Source: JBKECA01 sp047973435
GTDB taxonomy: Bacteria > Planctomycetota > Planctomycetia > Planctomycetales > Planctomycetaceae
DNA: 19,557 bases
Assembly (NCBI GenBank): GCA_047973435.1
Contig: JBKECA010000450.1
Coordinates: 1-19,557 of the forward strand
Reading direction: 5' to 3'
Shown: positions 1-7,202 of the stretch, one piece after another
Layout of the letters: the number at the start of each line of letters is the position of its first letter
Position numbering within the stretch: position 1 is the stretch's first letter
Notes under the pieces: model-generated
Databases searched by the model: none
Seen by the model: the letters and a program-made list of their open reading frames with translations, nothing else
Told to the model about the DNA's origin: nothing
Position numbers and translations under genes: made by a program

Positions 1-398
1 CTTCCCGCCGTGTTGAGTGTGGCGAGAACCAGCAGCGTCCCGGTCCCGGTGGCGACGAGTTTGCCTGTGTCGTTGTGGACATCGGCCCGGGCGACAACGC
101 TGGTCTTTCCGGAATGCAGCACTTCCCCGCGAACGGTCAGTTCGTCCCCCACGACTGCGGGGCGGATGAAATTAAGATTCAGCTGTGCGGTGACCAGTCG
201 ATTGGCTGCGGGAGAAAGGCTGCGTGCCGCCAGTCCGATCCCGGCGTCCAGCAACGTCGCGAACAGACCGCCGTGGACGATGCCATTGTCCCGCAAGTGC
301 CGCTCATCCACCACGAGATGCAGTTCGGATCGGCCGTCGGCCAGGTTCCGAGCCTGCAAACCGATCAACTCATGATAGGGCAAGACGCCATCGGTCAT
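1..398 (-). CDS. PaaI-family hotdog thioesterase (3' end cut by window edge)
   Basis: Reading leftwards from the ATG at 398, an open frame of 132 codons continues past the window edge. The protein looks like a PaaI/YdiI-type acyl-CoA thioesterase of the hotdog fold. It has the signature VHGGLFATLLDAGIG (about residues 41-55), with H42-G43-G44 and the acidic D51 that this family uses in catalysis. The typical later strands follow (AQLNLNFIRPAVVGDEL, then GEVLHSGKTSVVARADV). These enzymes are usually near 140 residues, so only a few residues are probably missing. A Shine-Dalgarno GGAG (complement of 407-410) lies 8 nt before the ATG and supports this start. It lies downstream of, and codirectional with, the EF-G gene, but a strong hairpin at 501-531 separates them, so it is probably transcribed on its own. 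The acyl-CoA substrate cannot be told from sequence. Confidence 0.85.
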   Translation of the reverse strand, partial: MTDGVLPYHELIGLQARNLADGRSELHLVVDERHLRDNGIVHGGLFATLLDAGIGLAARSLSPAANRLVTAQLNLNFIRPAVVGDELTVRGEVLHSGKTSVVARADVHNDTGKLVATGTGTLLVLATLNTAG

Positions 399-500
399 GT
401 CTGGAACTCCAACAGGCTTCTCGGATTGCCGCTGACATCGACATCGGTTCGCTGGATTTTGCCTGAGTCCCGGCGAACTCGGCGACTCGTCGAGCATAAA

Positions 501-531
501 GAAACCCGGTTTCCCTGGGAAACCGGGTTTC
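501..531. terminator. Perfect 15-bp hairpin, probable terminator of the EF-G gene
   Basis: Positions 501-515 and 517-531 are exact reverse complements (GAAACCCGGTTTCCC / GGGAAACCGGGTTTC) around a single base; in RNA the innermost pairs would open to form the loop. On the minus strand the arm ends in GGGTTTC and is followed by TTTATGC, a short U tract that fits intrinsic termination of the EF-G gene ending at 666. The arms are self-complementary A/T- and G/C-rich blocks, so the hairpin may act in both directions. Confidence 0.75.
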
Positions 532-665
532 TGGCAATTTGCACTTGCCATTGCCGCTGCCAAGACGAACCTCGACCGCCTTGGGAGAGGCAACTCCTTT
601 CAGCTCGCTTCGACGACGAGACCGCGTCCTGGCAGCAACAGCCTGGGATCAACGGTCGAGAATCA

Positions 666-2777
666 TCAGGCTTCGACTTCTTCCTGGTGGTTCGCAGCGG
701 CGACGATCTTCTGCTGCTCGTTCGGGGGCACGATTTCGTAGTGACCAAAGTTCAGCGTGAACGAACCCTGTCCGCCGGTGATGCTGGAGAGCGCGCGGGC
801 GTAAGTCATCACTTCCGCCAGCGGTGCATGAGCCTTGATTAGCGTCAGGCCACCGGTCATCTCCTCCATGCCTTCCATGCGTCCGCGCCGGGCGTTGAGG
901 TCGCTCGTGATCTCGCCGATCTTGTCGCTGGGGACGGAGATCTCCAGCTCGACGATCGGTTCGAGGAGCACTGGTCGTGCCTGGTTGAAGACCTCCCGCA
1001 GACACAGGCTGGCGGCGGTCTTGAAGGCCGTTTCATTCGAATCGACCGGGTGGTCCTTGCCGAAGAACAGCTCGACCGCGACATCCTGGATCTGGAAGCC
1101 GGCGAGGCAACCTTTCATCAGGCGCTCCCGCACCCCCTTCTCCACCGCGGGGATGAACTGGTTCGGAACCGAACCGCCGCTGACGCGATCGACGAACGCG
1201 AAGTTCAGCTCGGGGTCGTAGTGGTACTCCCGCAGACTGGCGAAGCGGTCCTTGGTGAAGTACTCCTCCGGCTTGATGTCCTGCGGCAGATGCGACACCC
1301 GGAAGTGCACCTCGGCGAATTGGCCCGAGCCGCCCGACTGCTTCTTGTGTCGGTAGCTTCCCTCCGCGGCGCCGTTGACGGTTTCGCGATACGGAATCTT
1401 GGGCTTGTGGGTGACGACATGCACTTTGTCGCGCGCTTCGAGCCGGTGCTGGATGAGCTGCAGGTGCAGTTCACTCATGCCGTACATCACCATTTCGTGC
1501 GTCTGGGCGTCGCGGTGCACATGAAAGCAGGGGTCTTCCTCTTCCACCTTGTGCAACGCCGTCGAGATTTTGGCCTGGTCCGCTTGCGACTTCGGCTCGA
1601 CCGCCAGACCGATCATCGGCTGCGGGAAGAGGATCGTCGGCAGGACGACATCGTCGGCCCCTTTGGTCACCGTATCGCCGGTGTGCAGCTCGTCCGCCTT
1701 GACAACCGCCACGATCTCGCCGGGACCAACATGGTCGACCGGTTCGTGATGGGCTCCCTGTAAATCGAAGATCTGCGCCAGCTTCACGGACTTGCCGGTT
1801 CGCGCCAAATGGACGGTCGAATCCTTATGCAGCGTGCCGGAAAAGACCCGCAGGTAGCTCATCTTGGCGACGAACGGATCGATCCGGGTCTTGAAGACCT
1901 GCGCCACCAGGGGACCATCTGCGTCGGTGCCGAGCACGATCCGCTCCTGACCCTGCTGGGCAAATTTGGGGACTTCACCCGGAGGGGGCGTGTAGGCGAC
2001 GAGTGCATCCATCAGTTCCCGCACGCCAATGTCCTGTTTGGCACTCGTGCAGAAAATCGGAACCAGCGATCCTGACGCAATGGCGTGTGTAATTGCCGGG
2101 GCGAGTTCCTCTTTGGAGATCGATTCCCCCGCGAGGAACCGTTCCATCAACGCTTCGTCCGCTTCAACGGCAGTGTCAATGACCTGCTGACCGGCGAACT
2201 TGGGGTCGAGCAAACATCCGTCGGGAATTGGATCGGGCGGGTTGATCGTGCTGACAACCGCTTTAAGGTCGTGGCCGACGCCGACGGGGACATTGAACAG
2301 CGCGCACGAGGTCCCGAACGTGGCGCGAATCGTGGCCACCAGCGTGAGGAAGTCAATGTTCTCCCCATCCATCCGGTTCAGCACGATCATGCGGGCGAGG
2401 CCTCGCTCGCCGGCGTAGTCGAAGAATTTGCGTGTATTGACGGCGATGCCATAGATCGAATTGACCACGATGACCGCAGTCTCGACGGCGCGCAAGGCAC
2501 CAATGCCCTGACCAACAAAGTCCGGCATGCCCGGACAGTCGATGAAGTTGATTCGCGTCCCCTGTTCCTCGAAGTGACCGACCGATGAAACAATCGAATG
2601 CTGACGTGTCTTCTCGTCGTCTTCGGTGTCCAGCAGGCTGGTGCCGTCATCGACGGAACCGAAGCGGGTGTTCTTGCCGGCGTGAAAGAGCATGTGGTCG
2701 GCGAGAGTCGTTTTTCCGACCCCGCCGTGGCCTACAATCGCAACGTTGCGGAGGTTTTCAACAGCAAAGCGAGCCAT
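666..2777 (-). CDS. fusA: Elongation factor G family GTPase (EF-G paralogue)
   Basis: A 703-residue translational GTPase with the full EF-G length and domain order: G domain (about 1-270), domain II, domain III (ELHLQLIQHRLEARD region), domain IV and a C-terminal domain V with the RRGRMEGMEE stretch. The P-loop is GHGGVGKTT (residues 16-24). G3 reads DCPG (80-83) where canonical EF-G has DTPG. G4 reads NRMD (134-137) where the consensus is NKxD. The switch I region has EKTRQHSI in place of the usual ERGITI block. These changes place it nearer the divergent EF-G-2/EF-G-like group than the main translocase. Family role: GTP-driven translocation or ribosome recycling in the cytoplasm. A GGAAGG ribosome site lies about 9 nt before the ATG. 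A hairpin at 501-531 follows the gene. tRNA-Val lies upstream on the same strand. EF-G family membership is clear; the paralogue assignment is inference. Confidence 0.93.
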   Translation of the reverse strand: MARFAVENLRNVAIVGHGGVGKTTLADHMLFHAGKNTRFGSVDDGTSLLDTEDDEKTRQHSIVSSVGHFEEQGTRINFIDCPGMPDFVGQGIGALRAVETAVIVVNSIYGIAVNTRKFFDYAGERGLARMIVLNRMDGENIDFLTLVATIRATFGTSCALFNVPVGVGHDLKAVVSTINPPDPIPDGCLLDPKFAGQQVIDTAVEADEALMERFLAGESISKEELAPAITHAIASGSLVPIFCTSAKQDIGVRELMDALVAYTPPPGEVPKFAQQGQERIVLGTDADGPLVAQVFKTRIDPFVAKMSYLRVFSGTLHKDSTVHLARTGKSVKLAQIFDLQGAHHEPVDHVGPGEIVAVVKADELHTGDTVTKGADDVVLPTILFPQPMIGLAVEPKSQADQAKISTALHKVEEEDPCFHVHRDAQTHEMVMYGMSELHLQLIQHRLEARDKVHVVTHKPKIPYRETVNGAAEGSYRHKKQSGGSGQFAEVHFRVSHLPQDIKPEEYFTKDRFASLREYHYDPELNFAFVDRVSGGSVPNQFIPAVEKGVRERLMKGCLAGFQIQDVAVELFFGKDHPVDSNETAFKTAASLCLREVFNQARPVLLEPIVELEISVPSDKIGEITSDLNARRGRMEGMEEMTGGLTLIKAHAPLAEVMTYARALSSITGGQGSFTLNFGHYEIVPPNEQQKIVAAANHQEEVEA

Positions 2778-3166
2778 AGCAGAGATCCTTCCAGGAGGAG
2801 TTTCTGCCCAGGCTCGGCCAGAACGACTGGGTCCGGGCAGCGGGGCCGCCCAAACGCCAGGTGCGGGCGACGAAATCCGCCCGACCGGAGTCGATCGCCC
2901 CGATCGGACGACAGGTAAAAGTTCAATAGCAGAACTCTATCGGAAAGCGCGACCCGACTCCACCGTCCGCTGCCAGAACCACAGCGGTTTTGGAGGGAGA
3001 ACCTTCCAACTCGCCAGCACGACCCAATCTGCCAGCGGGAGGGCCTAATCTGCGGCGGGGGCTGATCGGCGGGAGCGCCTGATCTGCGGGGGGGCCTGCA
3101 CTCCGGGAGCGCCTGACCTGCTTGACGCCCGTCCTGCAAAAACGAGAGCCCGTGTGAAGAGAGAAC
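2778..3166. other. Gene-free spacer between EF-G and tRNA-Val
   Basis: No convincing gene is present. The open frames here overlap the tRNA or lack start signals and recognisable protein features. The stretch holds the EF-G ribosome site at its left end and imperfect 34-bp GC-rich repeats at 3043-3110. The EF-G promoter is expected here, but I could not pick a clear -35/-10 pair. Confidence 0.6.
3043..3110. repeat. Two imperfect 34-bp GC-rich tandem repeats
   Basis: Units 3043-3076 and 3077-3110 both begin GCCT(A/G)ATCTGCGG and end GGGAGC. A partial third unit starts GCCTGACCTGC at 3111, and a weaker match precedes the first unit near 3025. The repeats lie between tRNA-Val and EF-G, just downstream of the tRNA 3' end. 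No function is evident. They are too few, too short in spacing and too diverged to be a CRISPR array. Confidence 0.6.
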
Positions 3167-3240
3167 TGGTCGCGCCCCGGCTCGAACGGGGAACCTTGTG
3201 CTTGTAAGGCACACGCTCTGACCAATTGAGCTACGCGACC
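3167..3240 (-). tRNA. tRNA-Val (anticodon UAC)
   Basis: The 74-nt minus-strand sequence folds into a complete cloverleaf: acceptor stem GGTCGCG/CGCGACC, D stem GCTC/GAGC with loop AATTGGTCA, anticodon stem TGTGC/GCACA with loop CTTACAA, five-base variable loop, T stem CCCCG/CGGGG with loop TTCGAGC, and discriminator A. The anticodon TAC (complement of 3204-3206) reads valine codons. The CCA end is not encoded, so it must be added by nucleotidyltransferase. The gene stands alone, with no neighbouring tRNA. Confidence 0.96.
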
Positions 3241-3316
3241 GGTGGCTTGTCGACGCAAATCACGGATTTCGTGAAACCTCTCGACTTGCCGATTGTGAGT
3301 TGGCCAACTTCACGGG

Positions 3317-3359
3317 ATGATATCTTCTGGTGCGTCAATGATATCTTCTGGTGCGTCAA
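3317..3359. repeat. Perfect 21-bp tandem duplication
   Basis: The 21-bp unit beginning ATGATATCTTCTGG occurs exactly twice head to tail (3317-3337 and 3338-3358), with one further matching base. It sits in the 252-bp divergent spacer between tRNA-Val (-) and the STAS gene (+), so it could affect transcription of either. Replication slippage is an equally good explanation. Confidence 0.9.
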
Positions 3360-3426
3360 AGGACAGGCCACGAGTTTCGTTTCCGGGCTCCTGTCCCCAA
3401 AACGGTAGTCCGCGACCGGACGTTCC

Positions 3427-3456
3427 TTTGATCCCATTCAACGCATTTGATCCCAT
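3427..3456. repeat. 11-bp direct repeat in the STAS gene leader
   Basis: TTTGATCCCAT occurs at 3427-3437 and 3446-3456 (period 19). The similarity continues as TTCAAC and CAAC after the two copies. It lies 37-66 bp upstream of the STAS start codon, in the likely leader or promoter zone. It is a possible operator half-site pair; no more can be said. Confidence 0.5.
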
Positions 3457-3492
3457 CAACAGGAAGCAGCGACTCAACAGGGAGCAACGACC

Positions 3493-3831
3493 ATGGAGGA
3501 CCAGGGCCGAGGATTTCATCTCTTCAAGCAGGGAAAGCTGACCGTCATCGGTTTCGACGGGCGTACCCTGAAGGAGCCGTCACAGGCCGACACCGCCCGA
3601 AATCGACTGCTGGATCTGATCCGACACCACGACTGTCAGGTGCTGGTGGTGGATCTGATGGAGGTGGAGGTCGTCTCCAGCTGGATTCTGGGCATTCTGG
3701 CGGCGATCAAGCAGGTGGGAGTCGACGTGCAACTGTACCACCCCTCGCGGGAAATCCGGGACGTCCTGTCGGTCACCCATCTCGACACCATGCTGCATGT
3801 GCGTCATACCGACGCCACTCCCGTGGCCTGA
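3493..3831 (+). CDS. Stand-alone STAS-domain protein (anti-sigma factor antagonist type)
   Basis: A 112-residue soluble protein that is nearly all one STAS domain, the fold of SpoIIAA/RsbV. The key region LVVDLMEVEVVSSWILGILA (residues 51-70) matches the family pattern of a buried strand followed by a serine at the helix start. S62/S63 fall where SpoIIAA has its phosphorylated serine, but the usual Asp before the serines is Val and the following Gly is Trp. In the family, kinase phosphorylation of this serine switches binding to an anti-sigma factor or other partner. The ribosome site GGGAG (3480-3484) lies 8 nt before the ATG, a clear start. No anti-sigma kinase or phosphatase is adjacent, so the partner must lie elsewhere. 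Single STAS genes like this are common in planctomycetes. Confidence 0.85.
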   Translation: MEDQGRGFHLFKQGKLTVIGFDGRTLKEPSQADTARNRLLDLIRHHDCQVLVVDLMEVEVVSSWILGILAAIKQVGVDVQLYHPSREIRDVLSVTHLDTMLHVRHTDATPVA

Positions 3832-3877
3832 ACGACGACGACGCGATAACGGCGCGCTCGACGGTGCGGGCGGGGGC

Positions 3878-3897
3878 GACAGCGAGTGACAGCGAGT
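3878..3897. repeat. 10-bp tandem duplication
   Basis: GACAGCGAGT is repeated exactly head to tail and is followed by GAG, which begins a third copy. It lies 47 bp after the STAS stop codon. This is probably slippage; no regulatory role is visible. Confidence 0.7.
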
Positions 3898-4026
3898 GAG
3901 AAGACCAACGGTCGAGCATTGCCGGGGCTGTTGCGGACTGATATCCTCTTGAGCTTGCCATAGCTTCGGGCGACGGTCGTCGCCACGGGGAGATTGTTTC
4001 CAGACGTTTTGCGGATAGTGGATGCC

Positions 4027-4278
4027 ATGACCATCGACAAAAGCCTGAAGCGGCGTGGACGCCTGAGCCGCTCACGCAACGTGCTCAAACGCGACGAGCG
4101 GATTGAGCAGATGATGAAAGAGGAAAAGTGGGTGGACGGACAAAGTCCGCTCGGCCTTGCCAAGACCCGCGTCATCAAATCGGTCATCGGCAAGAAAAAG
4201 AAGAAGACGAAAGAAGAGGACGCCGCCACCCCGGCTGCGGGCGGCAAGGCGGCTCCCGCCAAAGGGGGCAAGAAGTAA
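4027..4278 (+). CDS. PVC-superphylum small basic protein
   Basis: An 83-residue, very basic protein. Residues 1-55 match the conserved small basic protein found across Planctomycetes, Verrucomicrobia and Chlamydiae: MTIDKSLKRRGRLSRSRNVL, then RDERI, KWVDGQSPLGLAKTRV. The tail is low complexity (KKKKK, then Ala/Lys/Gly-rich), as in nucleic-acid binding proteins. The molecular role of the family is not established to my knowledge; RNA or ribosome association is only suggested by composition. I start at ATG 4027 because family members begin with M(S/T)I-x-KSLK. An in-frame TTG at 3994 would add 11 unrelated residues. No strong ribosome site precedes 4027. The gene converges on the small exported protein at 4434-4778 across a shared hairpin. 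Confidence 0.88.
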   Translation: MTIDKSLKRRGRLSRSRNVLKRDERIEQMMKEEKWVDGQSPLGLAKTRVIKSVIGKKKKKTKEEDAATPAAGGKAAPAKGGKK

Positions 4279-4370
4279 GCGCGGATCGCCCGGCTTACAC
4301 GCCTGCGGCATCCCATTGGAACAGGCCATCTTCGATGGTCGACTTCCGTGCAACAGCATCAAAATCAGAA

Positions 4371-4402
4371 CTGCCGCAGCAACACTCACGTTGCTGCGGC
4401 AG
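4371..4402. terminator. Bidirectional 13-bp hairpin terminator
   Basis: CTGCCGCAGCAAC (4371-4383) and GTTGCTGCGGCAG (4390-4402) are exact reverse complements around a 6-nt loop. The hairpin lies between two convergent genes, 92 bp after the small basic protein and 31 bp after the end of the exported protein gene. On the minus strand TTCTGATTTTG follows, a reasonable U-rich tract. Confidence 0.75.
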
Positions 4403-4433
4403 TCTGCTATCAAGAACGAGTGTTCTGACAATC

Positions 4434-4778
4434 TCAGGTCACACACTCGACTTTGGTGACCCGCGCCTTGTCCTCCGCGCTCGTCGTCACCTTGATCTTC
4501 TGATCCGACTTCAGATCCGTGATCTTGCACGGGTTGCCGTTTGGATCAGTGATCGTTGCTCCCGGCACCAGCGTGTGCTTGTGCTCTTTCCCAGCCGAGT
4601 CCTTCATTGTGAACCCGGTGCTCGTCCCGCTGACGAACGTCCCGAGGTGAGAGTTCGAGTCCACCACAGCTGGTGCGGCCGGTTCTCCAAATGTCGTCGC
4701 TGGGGTTCCAGCCACTGCCGCTGCCGCGATCCCGAGTGAGAGGGCGAGTCCCAGCCCCTTGATCGATTTCCGTGACAT
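4434..4778 (-). CDS. Small exported protein of unknown function
   Basis: A 114-residue protein with a classical signal peptide: basic start (MSRKSIK), hydrophobic core LGLALSLGIAAAAVAG (about residues 9-24), and a likely cleavage site around residues 24-31. The mature part of about 85 residues is a small beta-rich domain with GTFVSGTSTGFTMKDSAGKE, HTLVPGATITDPNG and LKSDQKIKVTT. This is the pattern of small OB-like domains (reminiscent of DUF5666) in which a value and a 'potential' are encoded by short strands; the family assignment is tentative. C84 and C112 could form a disulfide. A strong AAAGGAAG ribosome site sits 6 nt before the ATG, so this is a confident gene with high expected translation. 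It is likely periplasmic. Confidence 0.82.
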   Translation of the reverse strand: MSRKSIKGLGLALSLGIAAAAVAGTPATTFGEPAAPAVVDSNSHLGTFVSGTSTGFTMKDSAGKEHKHTLVPGATITDPNGNPCKITDLKSDQKIKVTTSAEDKARVTKVECVT

Positions 4779-4800
4779 TGTTACTTCCTTTCTCCAATTG

Positions 4801-5388
4801 GACCGCAGAGGTTGATTCTCTTTCCCGAGTGCGCCGCCGCTACGGGCAGCTCACAAGACGAATCCACAGGCAATCACTGTGCCATCAAAGCCGTCCCGGA
4901 CTGCCGCGATGCCGACCGATCGACCGCAGGTTCATTGCGATTTCCCGCTTGAGAGTTCACTTTGATGAATTCCACACGTCGGTCACAAACGGGGCAACGA
5001 GCCTTCGCGCGGATTGCGACCATGCAGTCTGCCAGCAGACCAGACAGCGTCAGATCGAGCACCCTCGATCGGTGCTTGTCGAATTGAGTTGACTCGCTGC
5101 ACTTGAACGCAGCAACTGCGTTCCGGCAGACCACGCTGTTTCCGTACCTGGGGGCATTCACGTCGACGGCGGTCTCTTACATCGAGCGTCGAATGTCCGG
5201 CCATCGCGTCAAAGCCCGTCCCGCCTCGGACCACCACAGTGAACCATGTGGCTGTCGGAATCCGGCGATCGGAAACAGTCGAAAGGCCGCCCGCTCCCCA
5301 TCCGGGGCAATCGCATCGAACTTGATGGAACCGACTTCCATAGCGGGGTATAAGGGGGTTTTCCACCTGCCATGTTGGAGCACCATCC
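4801..5388. other. 588-bp spacer upstream of glyA with one doubtful ORF
   Basis: This spacer separates the exported protein gene (-) from glyA (+) and must hold the promoters of both. I see no riboswitch that I can name. A possible -10 element TATAAG (5349-5354) lies 35 bp before the glyA start, but no good -35 sits 16-18 bp before it (a TTGATG is 21 bp upstream). The ribosome site GGAG for glyA is at 5377-5380. A weak cysteine-containing ORF (4874-5161, -) is listed separately. Confidence 0.5.
4874..5161 (-). CDS. Doubtful small ORF with a CPVC cysteine pair
   Basis: A 95-codon frame starting at GTG 5161. Third-codon positions look GC-richer than the second in the first third of the frame, as in real genes here. 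The protein has four well-placed cysteines: VVC...FKC near the N-terminus and ADC..., then ARCPVCDRRVEFIKV in the middle, which resembles a zinc-ribbon knuckle. Against it: a GTG start, no ribosome site, and no family that I recognise. It could be a small zinc-binding protein or chance. Confidence 0.28.
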   Translation of the reverse strand: MNAPRYGNSVVCRNAVAAFKCSESTQFDKHRSRVLDLTLSGLLADCMVAIRAKARCPVCDRRVEFIKVNSQAGNRNEPAVDRSASRQSGTALMAQ

Positions 5389-6654
5389 ATGTCCGCCGAT
5401 CTCGCCGCCACTGCGTCCGACCTCGCCACTGTTGATCCGCAAGTCTTTGCCGCAGTGCAGGAGGAAGAACACCGACAAGTGACCGGGCTGGAACTGATTG
5501 CCAGCGAGAACTACACGTCGGCCGCCATCCAGCAGGCAGCTGGGACGGTGCTGACGAACAAATACGCCGAGGGCTATCCTCACCGCCGCTACTACGGTGG
5601 CTGCGAGCATGTCGACACGGTCGAGGACCTCGCCCGCGACCGCGTGAAGCAACTCTTTGGCGCCGAGCATGCCAACGTCCAGCCCCACGCTGGTTCACAG
5701 GCCAACATGGCGGCCTATTTTTCGCTCATCAAGCCGGGGGATACGATCCTGGCGATGGACCTGGCCCACGGCGGGCACCTGACGCACGGGATGAAGCTGA
5801 ACTTCTCGGGACAGCTGTACAACGTGGTCGCTTACGGCGTCCGGGAAAGCGATCACCGCATCGACTTCGACGCGGTCTCCCGATTGGCGAAGGAGCACAA
5901 GCCGGCGGTGATCGTCGCCGGGGCTTCCGCTTACCCGCGCGAAATCCCGCACCCGAAGTTCAAGGAAATTGCCGATTCCGTCGGGGCGAAGCTGATGGTC
6001 GACATGGCCCACTATGCGGGCCTTGTGGCGGGGGGAGCGCACGACAACCCGGTCAAGGTCGCCGACATTGTTACCTCCACCACCCACAAAACGCTCCGCG
6101 GCCCGCGCAGCGGCATGGTTCTCTGCCGCGAGCAGTACGCCAAGGAGGTCGACAAGACGGTGTTCCCCGGCCTGCAGGGGGGACCGCTGATGCACATCAT
6201 CGCGGCCAAGGCGGTCTGCTTCCACGAGGCTCTGCAGCCGGGCTTCAAGGTGTACGCCGCCCAGATCATCCGCAACGCCAGAACACTGGCCGAAACGCTG
6301 ATGAAGGGGGGACTCAAGCTCGCGTCCGGCGGCACCGACAACCACCTGATGCTCTGCGACGTCACCGCCATCGACCTCTCCGGCAAGATCGCCGAACAGG
6401 CGCTGGATCAAGCCGGGATCACCGTCAACAAGAACATGATCCCCTACGACCAGCGCAAGCCCCTCGATCCCAGCGGCATTCGCATCGGCACCGCAGCCCT
6501 CACCACGCGCGGCATGAAGGAAGACGAGATGCGTCAGGTGGGTGAGTGGATTCTCGAAGTCCTCCGCGCCCCGGACGACGCCTCCCTCATCGAGCGAGTC
6601 CGCCAGGAAGTGGCTGAGTTCGCCGAGAAGTACCCCGTCCCGGGCATTGCCTGA
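5389..6654 (+). CDS. glyA: Serine hydroxymethyltransferase
   Basis: A 421-residue PLP enzyme converting serine and tetrahydrofolate to glycine and 5,10-methylene-tetrahydrofolate, the main one-carbon source, in the cytoplasm. The length equals bacterial GlyA. Visible signatures are LELIASENYTSAAI near the N-terminus, NKYAEGYPHRRYYGGCE, the PLP-region HAGSQAN, DMAHYAGLVA, and the active-site STTHKTLRGPRSG with the Schiff-base lysine at K234. The C-terminal RIGTAALTTRGM block is intact. The start is supported by GGAG (5377-5380), 8 nt before the ATG. The first 12 residues are an Ala-rich extension with no known role. No folate or glycine-cleavage gene is adjacent, so it appears to be monocistronic. 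Confidence 0.98.
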   Translation: MSADLAATASDLATVDPQVFAAVQEEEHRQVTGLELIASENYTSAAIQQAAGTVLTNKYAEGYPHRRYYGGCEHVDTVEDLARDRVKQLFGAEHANVQPHAGSQANMAAYFSLIKPGDTILAMDLAHGGHLTHGMKLNFSGQLYNVVAYGVRESDHRIDFDAVSRLAKEHKPAVIVAGASAYPREIPHPKFKEIADSVGAKLMVDMAHYAGLVAGGAHDNPVKVADIVTSTTHKTLRGPRSGMVLCREQYAKEVDKTVFPGLQGGPLMHIIAAKAVCFHEALQPGFKVYAAQIIRNARTLAETLMKGGLKLASGGTDNHLMLCDVTAIDLSGKIAEQALDQAGITVNKNMIPYDQRKPLDPSGIRIGTAALTTRGMKEDEMRQVGEWILEVLRAPDDASLIERVRQEVAEFAEKYPVPGIA

Positions 6655-6687
6655 CCGGCGGTTGCGACACAATTCGTGAGCGACCAC

Positions 6688-6711
6688 CACAGCCGACTCC
6701 ACAGCCGACTC
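6688..6711. repeat. 12-bp tandem duplication after glyA
   Basis: CACAGCCGACTC is repeated exactly at 6688-6699 and 6700-6711, starting 34 bp after the glyA stop. It is probably a slippage product. Confidence 0.75.
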
Positions 6712-6839
6712 CGCCGCAATGCGAGATCACGACAGCCACATTCGAAGTTGGCCTTCGGCCGTCGTTGTGCCGACAGAGCAGGGAACACTCGCCCCAATGC
6801 GGTAATCAATGCGCAAATTGGGGATCGTCGGTCGGGCAC

Positions 6840-6926
6840 ATTCCGCCCGCGGTCATCGATGATTCATTCTTCCTCGTGGGGTTTAAACGTCGGTATCATC
6901 TCATGCGATGCCGCGGGCACGATAAC
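6840..6926 (+). repeat. Solo, decayed copy (A) of the signal-peptide module
   Basis: The stretch aligns with the two 88-bp copies flanking the HEAT lipoprotein gene (17245-17332 and 18107-18194). Shared blocks are ATTCCGC-CGCGGTC, the ATG (6859-6861), TCGTGGGG, AACGTC, ATCATCTCA and TGCCGCGGGCA. Translated from that ATG it reads MIHSSSWGLNVGIISCDAAG, clearly related to MLIRLASWGYNVRIISLIAAG of copy B with one codon lost. No gene body follows: the frame runs into repeat-rich sequence without protein-like character. I read it as the remnant 5' end of a lost gene, or as a dispersed repeat. Confidence 0.7.
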
Positions 6927-7055
6927 ATCGCCCCTGCCCTGGAAGGGAGTGGAATGCTCTGAAAGGGGGAGCAATGTGTCGCTGCCACTAATTCGGGCGG
7001 CTTCCTGCGCTCACGCAGCCGAAACGCCCGTATGGCCTCGCACATCCGAAACGCC

Positions 7056-7072
7056 CCTCCCTGCCAGGGAGG
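7056..7072. repeat. Palindrome CCTCCCTG-C-CAGGGAGG with G-rich flank
   Basis: Eight-bp arms around one base are followed by GAGTTGGGGGAGGG. This has the look of dispersed repeats seen in many bacterial genomes ('ccctccctgccagggagg...gttgggggaggg'). Only one copy is visible in this window, so repeat status rests on recollection of similar elements. Confidence 0.45.
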
Positions 7073-7202
7073 AGTTGGGGGAGGGTCGCGATGAACCCAA
7101 AGCCAGACACAATCAAATCAACCGTCACCGCGCGGGGTATCATCAACACAAGTTCACGCCAATGGCGTTTGTTGATCAGCGCCGGGTCGCGTTCCCCAGA
7201 AG

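Noticed and set aside
533..548. TGGCA...TTGCA considered as a sigma-54 promoter
   Set aside because: The spacing between the GG and GC elements is far too short, and no gene starts downstream.
1050..1763. Open frame of 237 codons on the plus strand
   Set aside because: Antisense to the EF-G gene.
5177..5388. Minus-strand frame over the glyA leader
   Set aside because: It begins antisense to glyA, and the tail in the spacer has no recognisable features.
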